Below are positions 24,546-32,770 of a stretch of DNA of 35,813 nt, piece by piece. Within the stretch, counting starts at the first letter, position 1, and every line of letters starts with the position of its first letter. Location of the stretch: assembly GCA_017432565.1 (NCBI GenBank), contig JAFRIW010000025.1:1-35813 (forward strand), written 5' to 3'. Made by a program: the position numbers and the translations under genes. A model generated the notes under the pieces. That model had not been told where the DNA came from. It was given only the letters and a program-made list of their open reading frames with translations, and made no database searches. Origin of the DNA: Lachnospiraceae bacterium. Its GTDB lineage: Bacteria > Bacillota > Clostridia > Lachnospirales > Lachnospiraceae.

Positions 24546-24567
24546 TTTTTGAGTATTTTTTGAGTAT
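24546..24567. repeat. Tandem TTTTTGAGTAT pair, possible DeoR operator
   Basis: Two exact 11-bp copies (24546-24556, 24557-24567) in the deoR/aldolase divergent region. One helical turn apart, which suits a DNA-binding protein such as DeoR. Function inferred only from position. Confidence 0.45.
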
Positions 24568-24576
24568 TTTAGGAAA

Positions 24577-24590
24577 TGAAACCAGTTTCA
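24577..24590. promoter_or_regulatory. LacI-type operator upstream of the aldolase operon
   Basis: TGAAACCAGTTTCA, a perfect TGAAAC/GTTTCA palindrome matching the outer sites at lacI and dctP. It ends nine bases upstream of the -35 box rather than after the -10 box. Confidence 0.6.
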
Positions 24591-24599
24591 ATTTGGGGC

Positions 24600-24628
24600 T
24601 TGCATTGATTAAATTTTGGGTGTATTAT
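24600..24628 (+). promoter_or_regulatory. Promoter of the aldolase-kinase-dehydrogenase-transaldolase operon
   Basis: TTGCAT (24600-24605), 17-base spacer, TATTAT (24623-24628). Confidence 0.65.
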
Positions 24629-24681
24629 TCATAATATAATCAAAAGTTGCTCTAAACAGACCGGGAGAAACCACAGAAGAT

Positions 24682-25521
24682 ATGCTTGCAACCATGCGGG
24701 AGCTTCTTGAAGAAGCAGAACAGAATCAGAACGCGGTCGGCGCTTTCACCGCTCCGAATATGGAAATCGCAGCCGGCATCGTGCGCGCCGCCGAAGAAAG
24801 CGGCACTTCCGTCATCCTGATGATCGCGGAAGGCCGGATGGCGCACTCCCCGCTGCATCTGATCGGCCCCATGCTGGTTGAAGCCGCCCGCCGCTCCAGT
24901 GTCCGGATCTGCGTACACCTGGATCACGGCCTGACATTAGATATGGCAGAGCGGGCGCTCTCCTACGGCTTCACTTCCATTATGTTTGACGGTTCCCGCT
25001 ATGACCTGGAGGAGAACATCCGCCTGACAAATGAAGCCGCGAAGCTCGCGAGAGCCTGCGGCGCTTCCGTAGAGGCGGAACTCGGAACCATCGGCGGACG
25101 CGAGGCAACCGACCGGGACGAGGATATCCTCTGTACCGACGTGGATCAGATCCGGGAGTTTGCGCAGCGCGTGGATGTGGACGCGATCGCGCCGGCCATC
25201 GGAAATGCCCACGGGCATTACAAAGGCGTCCCGCATCTGCATTTTGACCGCCTCGCGCAGATCCATGAAGCCGTTTCGCTTCCCCTCGTCCTGCACGGGG
25301 GTTCCGGAATTCCGGACGATGATTTCAGAAAATGCATTCGTCTGGGAATGCGCAAAATCAATATCGCCACCGCGAATCTCGACGCCATGGTGGGCGCGGC
25401 GCAGAATTATCTGCAGGAAGATACGGAACATACTTTTTACGGAATGAACGAGCGGATCACCGACGCCGTCTGCAGGAGCACCCTGCACTGTATCGACGTC
25501 TTCCGCCATCCGGATTTATAA
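24682..25521 (+). CDS. Class II (zinc) ketose-bisphosphate aldolase family, IolJ/FbaA-like
   Basis: 279 residues of the FBA/GatY/IolJ group. Metal and catalytic residues are in place: Asp81-His82 in VHLDHG, Glu131/Glu133 in VEAELG, His177 in GNAHGHYKG and His205 in LHGGSG, with INIAT near the end for phosphate binding. It would cleave a keto-sugar phosphate by retro-aldol reaction, releasing dihydroxyacetone phosphate. Beside an IolC-like kinase and IolA-like dehydrogenase the natural guess is 6-phospho-5-dehydro-2-deoxygluconate, giving malonate semialdehyde. The ribosome binding site is modest; a second ATG four codons later is possible. First gene of the operon. Confidence 0.87.
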   Translation: MLATMRELLEEAEQNQNAVGAFTAPNMEIAAGIVRAAEESGTSVILMIAEGRMAHSPLHLIGPMLVEAARRSSVRICVHLDHGLTLDMAERALSYGFTSIMFDGSRYDLEENIRLTNEAAKLARACGASVEAELGTIGGREATDRDEDILCTDVDQIREFAQRVDVDAIAPAIGNAHGHYKGVPHLHFDRLAQIHEAVSLPLVLHGGSGIPDDDFRKCIRLGMRKINIATANLDAMVGAAQNYLQEDTEHTFYGMNERITDAVCRSTLHCIDVFRHPDL

Positions 25522-25544
25522 GAACTGTACATGGGAGGTAACCT

Positions 25545-26579
25545 GTGAACTATCTCGAGCTGGATCAGGACAGAAAATACGACATCATCTTCCTGGGTCG
25601 GATCACCATTGATTTCAATCCGGCTTACAGTGATGAAGTGCGTGAGGAATTCAAGCCTCTGAAAAACGTTCATTATTATGAGAAATACGTCGGCGGATCG
25701 CCTGCCAATACAGCCTGCGGCGTCACAAGACACGGCATGCGGGCCGGTTTCTTCGCAACGGTCTCCGATGATCAGTTCGGCGACTTTGTCGTTGATTACT
25801 TTAACGAGAAGGGAATCGACACCTCTCACATCACAAGGGCAAAACATGGCGAGAAGATCGGCCTGACCTTCACGGAAATGCTTTCTTCCAGCCAGAGCCG
25901 CCTGCTGATGTACCGCAACATGGCGGCAGACCTGCAGCTGAGCGTGGACGACATCGATGAGGACTACATCCGTAAGGCGCGGGCACTTCTGATTTCCGGC
26001 ACTGCCCTCTCCGAGAGCCCTTCCCGCGAGGCGGCGCTCAAAGCCGTGATGCTGGCCAAGAAAAACGGAACGAAGGTTATTTTTGACATCGACTACCGCG
26101 CCTACAACTGGAAGAACGACGATGAAATTTCCATCTATTATTTCTCCGTCGCCAAGGAAGCGGATATCATTCTCGGCTCCCGCGAAGAGTTCGATCTGAC
26201 CGAAAAGCTGATTCAGCCGGGTATGACCGATGAAGAAAGCTCCGAGTTCTGGATGAACCACAACGCAAGCGTCGTCGTCATCAAGCACGGCATGAAGGGA
26301 TCCACCGCTTATACAAAGGATCACCAGAAGTTCTCCATCAAACCGTTCCCTGTGGAAGCCCGGAAGGGTTTCGGCGGCGGCGACGGCTACAGCGCAGCAT
26401 TCCTGTTCGGCCTGTTCAGCGGCTGGGACATGTTGGACTGCCTGGAGTTCGGATCAGCAGAGGCTTCCATGATGGTCCGGAGCAACAACTGCTCGGATGA
26501 CCTGCCCACAACCGAAGAGGTCCGCGAATTCATCCGCATGGAGAAGGAAAAATACGGAGAGATGGTGGCGCGCGTCTGA
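25545..26579 (+). CDS. iolC: PfkB-family kinase, 5-dehydro-2-deoxygluconokinase-like (IolC)
   Basis: 344 residues starting with GTG after GGGAGG. The N-terminus DIIFLGRITIDFNP and VGGSPANTACGVTRHG fit the IolC subgroup of ribokinase-type enzymes, and the late GFGGGDGYSAAF contains the catalytic base Asp280 of the family's G-G-D motif. IolC phosphorylates 5-dehydro-2-deoxy-D-gluconate with ATP. The gene begins 23 bases after the aldolase, so kinase and aldolase act in sequence. The inositol assignment is by subgroup resemblance; the missing IolG/IolB/IolD/IolE genes mean the real substrate could be a related keto-deoxy acid. Confidence 0.82.
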   Translation: MNYLELDQDRKYDIIFLGRITIDFNPAYSDEVREEFKPLKNVHYYEKYVGGSPANTACGVTRHGMRAGFFATVSDDQFGDFVVDYFNEKGIDTSHITRAKHGEKIGLTFTEMLSSSQSRLLMYRNMAADLQLSVDDIDEDYIRKARALLISGTALSESPSREAALKAVMLAKKNGTKVIFDIDYRAYNWKNDDEISIYYFSVAKEADIILGSREEFDLTEKLIQPGMTDEESSEFWMNHNASVVVIKHGMKGSTAYTKDHQKFSIKPFPVEARKGFGGGDGYSAAFLFGLFSGWDMLDCLEFGSAEASMMVRSNNCSDDLPTTEEVREFIRMEKEKYGEMVARV

Positions 26580-26617
26580 CGCCCTGCCCTGCAGCCGGAT
26601 TTTGACCCAGTGAAACA

Positions 26618-26631
26618 GCGCCGCAAGGCGC
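26618..26631 (+). promoter_or_regulatory. Intercistronic GNRA-loop hairpin
   Basis: GCGCC-GCAA-GGCGC in the 94-base gap before the dehydrogenase gene. A short stable stem with a GCAA tetraloop and no T-run; probably an mRNA processing or stability point. Confidence 0.5.
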
Positions 26632-26673
26632 AGAATATACAAACTCATGTAATGTATCAGGAGGGAAGTAAAA

Positions 26674-28191
26674 GTGAGCGAAGTAAAAAGAATGAAGTAT
26701 TGTGCAGGCGGTGAGTGGATTGAGTCCAAGACTGACAAGTGGATGCCCGTCACAGATTCCAGTACCGGCGAAGTGATCGCAGAGGTCCCCTGCTGCACCG
26801 CAGAGGAGTGTGAGGCGGCCATCGCAGCAGCAGACGCTGCTTTCCCTGAGTGGTCCCGTATGTCCATGGCCAAGAGAGTTCAGTATCTGTTCAAGTGGCG
26901 CAGCATCCTGTACGCCCACAAGGAAGAGCTGTCCATCCTCTGCGCGAAGGAACTCGGCAAGACCCTGAACGAGGCCAGAGGCGATGTTCAGAAGGCCATC
27001 GAGCCTACAGAAGAAGCCTGCGCAGCTCCGATGCTGATCGAGGGCGACGGCGCGCTGCAGGTCACGACCGGTTATGACACGACAACCTATCGCGTTCCGC
27101 TGGGTGTCTGCGCCGGAATCGTACCGATGAATTTCCCGGCTATGATCCCGTGGGGCTGGATGGTTCCGCTGGCCATTGTCTGCGGCAACACCGTTGTACT
27201 GAAGGCCAACAGCCAGACTCCTCTGACTTCCATGAGAATGCTCGAGCTCTTCTATGAAGAGGGCGGCTTCCCGAAGGGTGTCGTAAACCTGGTGACCACA
27301 GACCGCACCAAGGCTGAGATCTTCCTGACTGACCCTCGCGTAAAGGCAGTCACCTTCGTCGGAACCACCGATGTCGGCAAGCACATCTATTCTGTTGCAG
27401 CAGCACACGGCAAGCGCGTTCAGGCGCAGTGCGAAGCCAAGAACCACGCACTGGTTCTGGAAGACTGTAACCTCGAAGCAACCGTCAACGCCGTCATCAA
27501 TTCCACTTATGGCTGTGCCGGCATGCGCTGCATGGCTCTGCCGGTTGTCGTGGTACAGGAGTCCATCGCAGATCAGTTTGTCGCGCTCCTCAAGGAGAAG
27601 GCCCTGGCGCTGAAGATCGACTGCGCATATAAGGAAGAGACCAAGCTCGGACCGGTTTCCTCCGCCGGCCACAAGAAGAAGATCTGTGACTGGATCCAGA
27701 AGGGTATCGACGAGGGTGCAGAGCTCGTGCTCGATGGCAGAGATGTCAAGGTTCCCGGCTATGAGAACGGCTTCTTCGTAGGCCCGACCATCCTGGATCA
27801 TGTCACGCCTGAAATGACCGTCGGCAACCGCGAGATCTTCGGACCTGTGACCTGCATCAAGCGCGTAAAGAACTACGAGGAAGGCATCGCGATCATGAAC
27901 GCGAACCCGTTTGCAAACGGTTCCTGCATCTTCACTACCAGCGGTTATTATTCAAGAAAATTCGTCATGGATACAGATGGCGGCATGGTCGGTGTCAACG
28001 TCGGCATCCCGGTTCCGAGTGCATACTATCCTTTCTCGGGCAACAAGGAATCCTTCTTCGGCGATCTGCATGTTCTGGGCAAGGACGGCATCCGCTTCTT
28101 TACACGAGCCAAGACCGTCACAACGCACTGGTTCGACGAGGAAGCTGCGAAGAGAGAAGTTCGTACCTGGGAAGGCAGCACCGAGCAGTAA
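26674..28191 (+). CDS. iolA: CoA-acylating (methyl)malonate-semialdehyde dehydrogenase-like (IolA/MmsA)
   Basis: 505 residues starting with GTG after GGAGGG. An aldehyde dehydrogenase of the MmsA/IolA branch: GIVPMNFPAMIPWGWMVPLA is the branch's cofactor-site region, the nucleophile is Cys286 in YGCAGMRCMALP and EAKNHALVLEDCN precedes it. The branch converts malonate semialdehyde plus CoA to acetyl-CoA and CO2, or methylmalonate semialdehyde to propionyl-CoA, with NAD+. It sits 94 bases after the kinase in one operon, as the last step of an IolC-IolJ-IolA path. A related aldehyde such as sulfolactaldehyde cannot be excluded from sequence. Confidence 0.87.
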   Translation: MSEVKRMKYCAGGEWIESKTDKWMPVTDSSTGEVIAEVPCCTAEECEAAIAAADAAFPEWSRMSMAKRVQYLFKWRSILYAHKEELSILCAKELGKTLNEARGDVQKAIEPTEEACAAPMLIEGDGALQVTTGYDTTTYRVPLGVCAGIVPMNFPAMIPWGWMVPLAIVCGNTVVLKANSQTPLTSMRMLELFYEEGGFPKGVVNLVTTDRTKAEIFLTDPRVKAVTFVGTTDVGKHIYSVAAAHGKRVQAQCEAKNHALVLEDCNLEATVNAVINSTYGCAGMRCMALPVVVVQESIADQFVALLKEKALALKIDCAYKEETKLGPVSSAGHKKKICDWIQKGIDEGAELVLDGRDVKVPGYENGFFVGPTILDHVTPEMTVGNREIFGPVTCIKRVKNYEEGIAIMNANPFANGSCIFTTSGYYSRKFVMDTDGGMVGVNVGIPVPSAYYPFSGNKESFFGDLHVLGKDGIRFFTRAKTVTTHWFDEEAAKREVRTWEGSTEQ

Positions 28192-28207
28192 TATAACTCA
28201 GTCAGGC

Positions 28208-28228
28208 ATCCCCCGCCTCTACAGGCGG
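28208..28228 (+). repeat. Hairpin identical to the tnpB-end hairpin but for one base, copy 2
   Basis: CCCCCGCCTCTACAGGCGG core in the leader of the transaldolase gene, 32 bases before its ATG. The outer bases CC/GG extend the stem. No transposase sequence is near, so it is either a remnant or a mobilised stem-loop of an IS200/IS605 element. Confidence 0.65.
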
Positions 28229-28259
28229 AGGATGAAGCAGAAGGAAAGGGGTTACAAAT

Positions 28260-29318
28260 ATGTCTAAGTTAAAAGATGCCGTAACAGCATTTCCGCAGAT
28301 GGAGATCTGGAACGATTCCTGCAGCTGCAGAGAGCTGAGCGACTCCATCGCAACCCATGGCGCGACCGGCGCGACCACGAACCCGGTTATTGTCGGAAAC
28401 GTCTTAAAGAAAGAGCTTCCCGACTGGGAAGACACGATTAAACAGCTGATTGCCGATCATCCGGACTGCACGGAGGATCAGGTGGCCTGGTGGATCATCG
28501 AAGCCCTGGGCACCAAGGCTTCCAAGCTCCTGCTTCCTATTTTCGAGGAGTCTCATGGCCAGAGAGGACGTATCTCCTTCCAGACCAACTCCAAGTACTA
28601 TCAGAATAAAGAGCTGATCATCCAGCACGCCGAACAGCTCGCTGCACTGGTTCCCAACTCCCAGATCAAGGCACCTGCCAGCAAGGCCGGTATCGAGGCT
28701 TTTGAAGAGCTGACCTATCGCGGTGTTTCGATCAACGCGACCGTCTCCTTCACCTGCGCACAGGCTGTCGCCGTCGGCGAAGCGGTTGAGCGGGGTCTGA
28801 AGAGACGCGAGGCCGAGGGGTTGGATACCTCCTGGATGCATCCCGTGTGCACCATCATGGCCGGCAGAACCGACGACTATCTGAAGAACTACATCAAGGG
28901 CACGGACATCAGCATCCCGAGCGAAGCGCTGGATCTGGCCGGTGTCGCAGTTGTTAAGAACGCTTATAAGATCTATAAGGAAAAGGGCTACCGCACCAAG
29001 CTTCTTGTCGCGGCTTACAGATGCCTGAACCACTTTGAGCAGTTCATCGGCGGCGACATCGTGCTGACCATCACCCATGACTGGCAGCGCAAGTTCAACA
29101 ACGCGCCGGTGGAGATCAAGAACAACATGGATACACCGGTGGATCAGCGGTATCTTGACCTGCTCATGGAGATCGAAGAATTCCGCAAAGCTTATCTTCC
29201 GGACGGCATGATGCCCGAAGAATTCCAGCACTACGGAGCCTTCAAGGCGACCATGAATCAGTTCCTGGGCGGCTATGACAGCCTGGTCCAGCTGATCAGA
29301 GGCTACATGATTGTCTGA
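28260..29318 (+). CDS. Transaldolase family protein
   Basis: 352 residues. The start region THGATGATTNPVIVG matches the transaldolase strand-1 signature (T-T-N-P) and the Schiff-base lysine is probably Lys137 in SQIKAPASKAG, followed by GVSINATVSFT. Further, MAGRTDDYL and the C-terminal helices match the longer bacterial type. Transaldolases move a dihydroxyacetone unit between sugar phosphates. The gene is the last of the aldolase operon, ends before a strong terminator and has AAAGGGG upstream. A transaldolase is not one of the standard inositol steps; it may act on another keto-sugar intermediate or link to the pentose phosphate pool. Confidence 0.87.
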   Translation: MSKLKDAVTAFPQMEIWNDSCSCRELSDSIATHGATGATTNPVIVGNVLKKELPDWEDTIKQLIADHPDCTEDQVAWWIIEALGTKASKLLLPIFEESHGQRGRISFQTNSKYYQNKELIIQHAEQLAALVPNSQIKAPASKAGIEAFEELTYRGVSINATVSFTCAQAVAVGEAVERGLKRREAEGLDTSWMHPVCTIMAGRTDDYLKNYIKGTDISIPSEALDLAGVAVVKNAYKIYKEKGYRTKLLVAAYRCLNHFEQFIGGDIVLTITHDWQRKFNNAPVEIKNNMDTPVDQRYLDLLMEIEEFRKAYLPDGMMPEEFQHYGAFKATMNQFLGGYDSLVQLIRGYMIV

Positions 29319-29351
29319 TAAATACTCTTACTTCCAATCTCTTTTACTTAA

Positions 29352-29386
29352 GGATGAGCGCCCGCAAAGGCGCTCATCCTTTGTTT
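29352..29386 (+). terminator. Strong terminator after the transaldolase gene
   Basis: An 11-bp perfect stem (29352-29362 with 29369-29379, loop CGCAAA) followed by TTTGTTT. Confidence 0.92.
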
Positions 29387-29388
29387 CA

Positions 29389-29416
29389 TTGTACGCCGCT
29401 GAATATATGATATACT
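29389..29416 (+). promoter_or_regulatory. Promoter of the DUF362 gene
   Basis: TTGTAC (29389-29394), 16-base spacer, TATACT (29411-29416). It starts directly after the terminator; no LacI-type operator is visible. Confidence 0.6.
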
Positions 29417-29458
29417 TGAATCCGAACTACAAATCAAATAACTCAGGCAGGAAATATC

Positions 29459-30571
29459 ATGATTACACAGAATCAGATCTGGAAAATATACGGAACAGCC
29501 TTTAAGCAGATGACAAAGGATCTTCTGGAGCAGACCGGTCTGGAGGATTGTATCCTGCAGAAGCATCATTCAAAGGAGATCTGCATCGGGATCAAGCCGA
29601 ATCTCGTCTGCGCAACACCCGCGGACTACGGCGCAACGACACATCCGGAAATTGTTGCGGGGATCATCGAGTATCTGAAGGAGCACGGTTTTGAAAACCT
29701 GCTCATCGCCGAAGGCTCCTGGGTCGGCGACCGCACCTCCGATGCCTATGAATACTGCGGCTACCGCGCGCTCTGCGAGACCTATCAGGTTCCGTTCGTC
29801 GACTGCCAGAAGGAAAAGACGCACGAAATCAATGCTGCCGGCATGCGTCTGCAGGTTGTGGATGTGGTGGACCGGATCGATTACCTGATCAATGTGCCGG
29901 TTCTCAAAGGCCACTGCCAGACCCGCATCACCTGTGCCCTGAAGAATATGAAAGGCCTGCTGCCCAACAGCGAGAAGCGCCATTTCCACCAGATGGGCCT
30001 GCACAAACCGATCGCGCACCTCTCCACGGTCGTGCATCCCGATTTTATCGTCGTCGACCACATCTGCGGCGATCTGGATTTTGAAGAAGGCGGCAACCCG
30101 GTCGTGAAGAACTGCATCATGGCAGCACTGGATCCGGTCCTGACCGATTCCTACGTCTGCTATCTCATGCACTACACGCCCGACGATGTGCCTTATATCC
30201 GTATGGCTGAGCAGCTCGGCACCGGCACCACAGATCTCGACAGCGCCGAGATCATCCGGATCGGATCCGCCGAGGATGAAGAACTTCCCCGGGACCACAA
30301 GGTGCTGTCCGTCGCCTACGCAGTAGATGAAGTCGATTCCTGCAGCGCCTGCTATGCGAGCCTGATCCCTGCTCTGTGCAGGCTGGATGAGGAAGGCCTG
30401 CTCAATAAGCTGAATGAGCGGATCGCCATCGGCCAGGGCCACCAGAACCGCACCGGCGCACTGGGCGTCGGACGCTGCACAAAGAATTATGATTTCTGTG
30501 TGATGGGCTGCCCGCCGAGCGAAGAAAAAGTCTATGAAGAGCTGAAGAAATACATTCTGTCCCATTTGTAA
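29459..30571 (+). CDS. DUF362 domain protein
   Basis: 370 residues of the DUF362 family, function not established. Characteristic motifs are GIKPNLV near the start, LINVPVLKGHCQTRITC and LKNMKGLLP in the middle. In this copy the C-terminal part has Cys295-x2-Cys298 in DSCSACYA and Cys340, Cys347, Cys351 in GRCTKNYDFCVMGC, an arrangement that could bind metal or an Fe-S cluster, although it is not a standard ferredoxin motif. No signal peptide. It has its own promoter and an AGGAAA ribosome binding site and is separated from the catabolic operon by a terminator, so its role in that pathway is unproven. Confidence 0.82.
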   Translation: MITQNQIWKIYGTAFKQMTKDLLEQTGLEDCILQKHHSKEICIGIKPNLVCATPADYGATTHPEIVAGIIEYLKEHGFENLLIAEGSWVGDRTSDAYEYCGYRALCETYQVPFVDCQKEKTHEINAAGMRLQVVDVVDRIDYLINVPVLKGHCQTRITCALKNMKGLLPNSEKRHFHQMGLHKPIAHLSTVVHPDFIVVDHICGDLDFEEGGNPVVKNCIMAALDPVLTDSYVCYLMHYTPDDVPYIRMAEQLGTGTTDLDSAEIIRIGSAEDEELPRDHKVLSVAYAVDEVDSCSACYASLIPALCRLDEEGLLNKLNERIAIGQGHQNRTGALGVGRCTKNYDFCVMGCPPSEEKVYEELKKYILSHL

Positions 30572-30595
30572 GACAGAATCTTTACAGAAAAGTCC

Positions 30596-30727
30596 TTACA
30601 GCGCAGCCGGAGCGGCGGCGCTTTTTTCTGCCGTGAGCTGCGTCCAGATGATGCCGTTCATGCCGAACAGGGCGTCCAGCAGGAACAGAACCGGAATGTT
30701 CAGGCACAGCTGCCGGATGACCGCCAT
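30596..30727 (-). pseudogene. C-terminal fragment of a MATE transporter
   Basis: A 43-residue minus-strand reading contains IRQLCLNIPVLFLLDALFGM then NGIIWTQLTAE, which matches the helix 11-12 region of MATE exporters (compare RQG...ALFGYTGILFAQPVAD in the intact gene at 7598-8929). The rest of the transporter is absent; upstream the sequence is the promoter region of the carboxylesterase gene. A decayed or deleted gene copy, most similar in pattern to another MATE subtype rather than a duplicate of the intact one. Confidence 0.75.
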
Positions 30728-30777
30728 TTTGCCCCATCTGCTCCTATTTTACTTTACGGGCTGTGAGATAGAAATGG

Positions 30778-30803
30778 TATAATTCTTCAGTCTCTACTAT
30801 AAT
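30778..30803 (+). promoter_or_regulatory. Tandem -10 boxes of the carboxylesterase gene
   Basis: Two perfect TATAAT boxes, 30778-30783 and 30798-30803, 20 bases apart. A weak TTTACG lies upstream of the first. Confidence 0.5.
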
Positions 30804-30866
30804 TTTCATTAGTGCAGAATCTGATTCGTATCCGGCCTCTTCGTCCGGTTTAATAAGGAGAATCTC

Positions 30867-32729
30867 ATGTCCAGAACTCAGCCGCTGCGCGCCGGTCTCC
30901 GGCCGATTACCATTATTTTTTTCATCATTTTTACTCTGCTTTTATTTGCTGTTCTCGAACTGGGAAAGCACACACTGGCCGGATGGCTTCTGGCTATCAT
31001 CGCGCTGGCCGGGTTCATCTTTCTGCGGGCGCGGTTCTGGGCGGATAAACCGCTCTCTTACCGTCTGCTTTCCTGGCTTGCACTGATTGCAGTTTCCGCC
31101 TGCATTCTGTTTATCTCACGCCCGCCGGTGAAGGTGGTGCCGGCAGTGATCGGAAAGAACGGCGGCGTGACAGATGTGATCCACACGAAGCAGGGTGACG
31201 TCACCGGCATTCTGACGGCAGACGGACGGGTGGAAGTCTACGCCGGCATCCCCTATGCAAAACCGCCCGTCGGCGAACTGCGCTGGAAGGAGCCGGTTCC
31301 CGCCGAGCCCTGGGACGGCGTGCTCGCTGCGGATCATTTTGCCCCGATGGCCATGCAGACGCAGAATCATCCGATCATGAGCTCGCTCACGCAGATCATC
31401 GGTTATCACGATTACAAAATCTCGCTCTCCGACAATTCTGTGCAGCCCGCGAGCGAAGACGCCCTCTATCTGAATATCTGGAAGCCGCAGGGGGATGTGT
31501 CGGGCCTGCCGGTTCTGGTTTATGTCCACGGCGGTTCGCTGCAGACCGGCCAGCCCTGGTATCAGGATTACAGCGGAAACGGCCTCGCCCGGGAGGGCGT
31601 CGTGGTCGTCAACATGGGCTACCGGCTCGGAATTTTCGGCTTCTTCGCGGATGAGGAACTGGCCGCGGAATCTCCGAACGGCACGACGGGAAACTACGGA
31701 CTGCTGGACCAGATTCTGGCCCTGCAGTGGGTGCAGGACAATATCGAAGCCTTCGGCGGAGATCCTTCCAATGTCACCCTGGCCGGCGAATCCGCAGGCT
31801 CCGCCTGCGTCTCGGCGCTCTGTACTTCCCCGCTTGCGAAAGGCCTGTTTACCCGCGTCGTCGGAGAGAGTTCAACCGTGACCGCGCCGGTTCCCGCGCA
31901 CTCCTTCCGTTCCTATGAAGATGCACTGGCCGCCGCCGAGGAGACCAAAGCGCGCTTCGGGGCTTCCACGATTGCTGAACTCCGCGCACTGCCCGCGGAA
32001 AAAATCGTCGATGAGATGAATCGTCATCACCACATTACCATCGACGGCTATGTGCTTGCTGAGACGCCCTGGGAATCCTATGCGAAGGGCATTCACAATG
32101 AGTCTGCCCAGCTGCAGGGCTTCAACCGGGATGAGGCAGCCCCGTTTATCATGTTCAGCAAGGCGAATCTGAAGAATTACGAAGAGAAGGTACGGAATAT
32201 CTTTGAGTCTCCGTACGCGGAGCGTGTGCTCGCGCTCTACCCCGCCTCAAATGATCAGGAGGCAGCGGACGCCTGGGAAAAGATTGAAAACGCCGTTCTC
32301 TTCTCTTACGGTCACTACTGCTGGGAGCGGCAGGCGGCAGCCGCCGGCATCCCCGCTTATCTTTATTACTTCACAAAAGAAAACGGCCGGCTCGGTCCCT
32401 GGCACAGCGGTGAGGAAGTCTATCTGTACGGCAACATTCCGGAGAATTCTTCTCTGTATGACGAGGGCGACCGAAAGCTCTCCCGCGCAATGATGCTGAG
32501 CTTCAGAAACTTCATTGCCACCGGCGACCCGAACCTGAACCCGGACGGAAGCACCTCCTCCGCGCAGAGCGTGGACAGCACGGATCGCGCGGGTGCTGCT
32601 TTGATGCCCCGCTGGGAACCGGCACAGGGCGCCGATACACTTCTGGAGTTCGGATCTGTGATCCGCTGTGTCGATGCGCCCTATCTTGAACTCTATGAAA
32701 TTCTGGATGAGATGTACGGTGTGGAGTAA
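30867..32729 (+). CDS. Type B carboxylesterase with N-terminal membrane helices
   Basis: 620 residues. The first 90 contain three hydrophobic segments (around residues 15-35, 38-52 and 66-82), followed by a complete carboxylesterase/cholinesterase domain: GIPYAKPPVGELRW, SEDALYLNIW, YVHGGSLQTGQ (oxyanion hole), GESAGS with nucleophile Ser309, and a His in GPWHSGEEVYLYGN. The domain should face outside, tethered to the membrane. The family hydrolyses carboxyl esters of small molecules. The start has AAGGAG. It stands alone and converges on the SDR gene. Substrate unknown. Confidence 0.9.
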   Translation: MSRTQPLRAGLRPITIIFFIIFTLLLFAVLELGKHTLAGWLLAIIALAGFIFLRARFWADKPLSYRLLSWLALIAVSACILFISRPPVKVVPAVIGKNGGVTDVIHTKQGDVTGILTADGRVEVYAGIPYAKPPVGELRWKEPVPAEPWDGVLAADHFAPMAMQTQNHPIMSSLTQIIGYHDYKISLSDNSVQPASEDALYLNIWKPQGDVSGLPVLVYVHGGSLQTGQPWYQDYSGNGLAREGVVVVNMGYRLGIFGFFADEELAAESPNGTTGNYGLLDQILALQWVQDNIEAFGGDPSNVTLAGESAGSACVSALCTSPLAKGLFTRVVGESSTVTAPVPAHSFRSYEDALAAAEETKARFGASTIAELRALPAEKIVDEMNRHHHITIDGYVLAETPWESYAKGIHNESAQLQGFNRDEAAPFIMFSKANLKNYEEKVRNIFESPYAERVLALYPASNDQEAADAWEKIENAVLFSYGHYCWERQAAAAGIPAYLYYFTKENGRLGPWHSGEEVYLYGNIPENSSLYDEGDRKLSRAMMLSFRNFIATGDPNLNPDGSTSSAQSVDSTDRAGAALMPRWEPAQGADTLLEFGSVIRCVDAPYLELYEILDEMYGVE

Positions 32730-32770
32730 GCCGGAAATCAGGAATGGACTACTCCGCCTGACGGACTGCT

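Noticed and set aside
26530..27801. 423-codon minus-strand open frame
   Set aside because: Opposite the IolA-like gene and the end of iolC; crosses a gene border, has no recognisable domain and is a codon-bias shadow.
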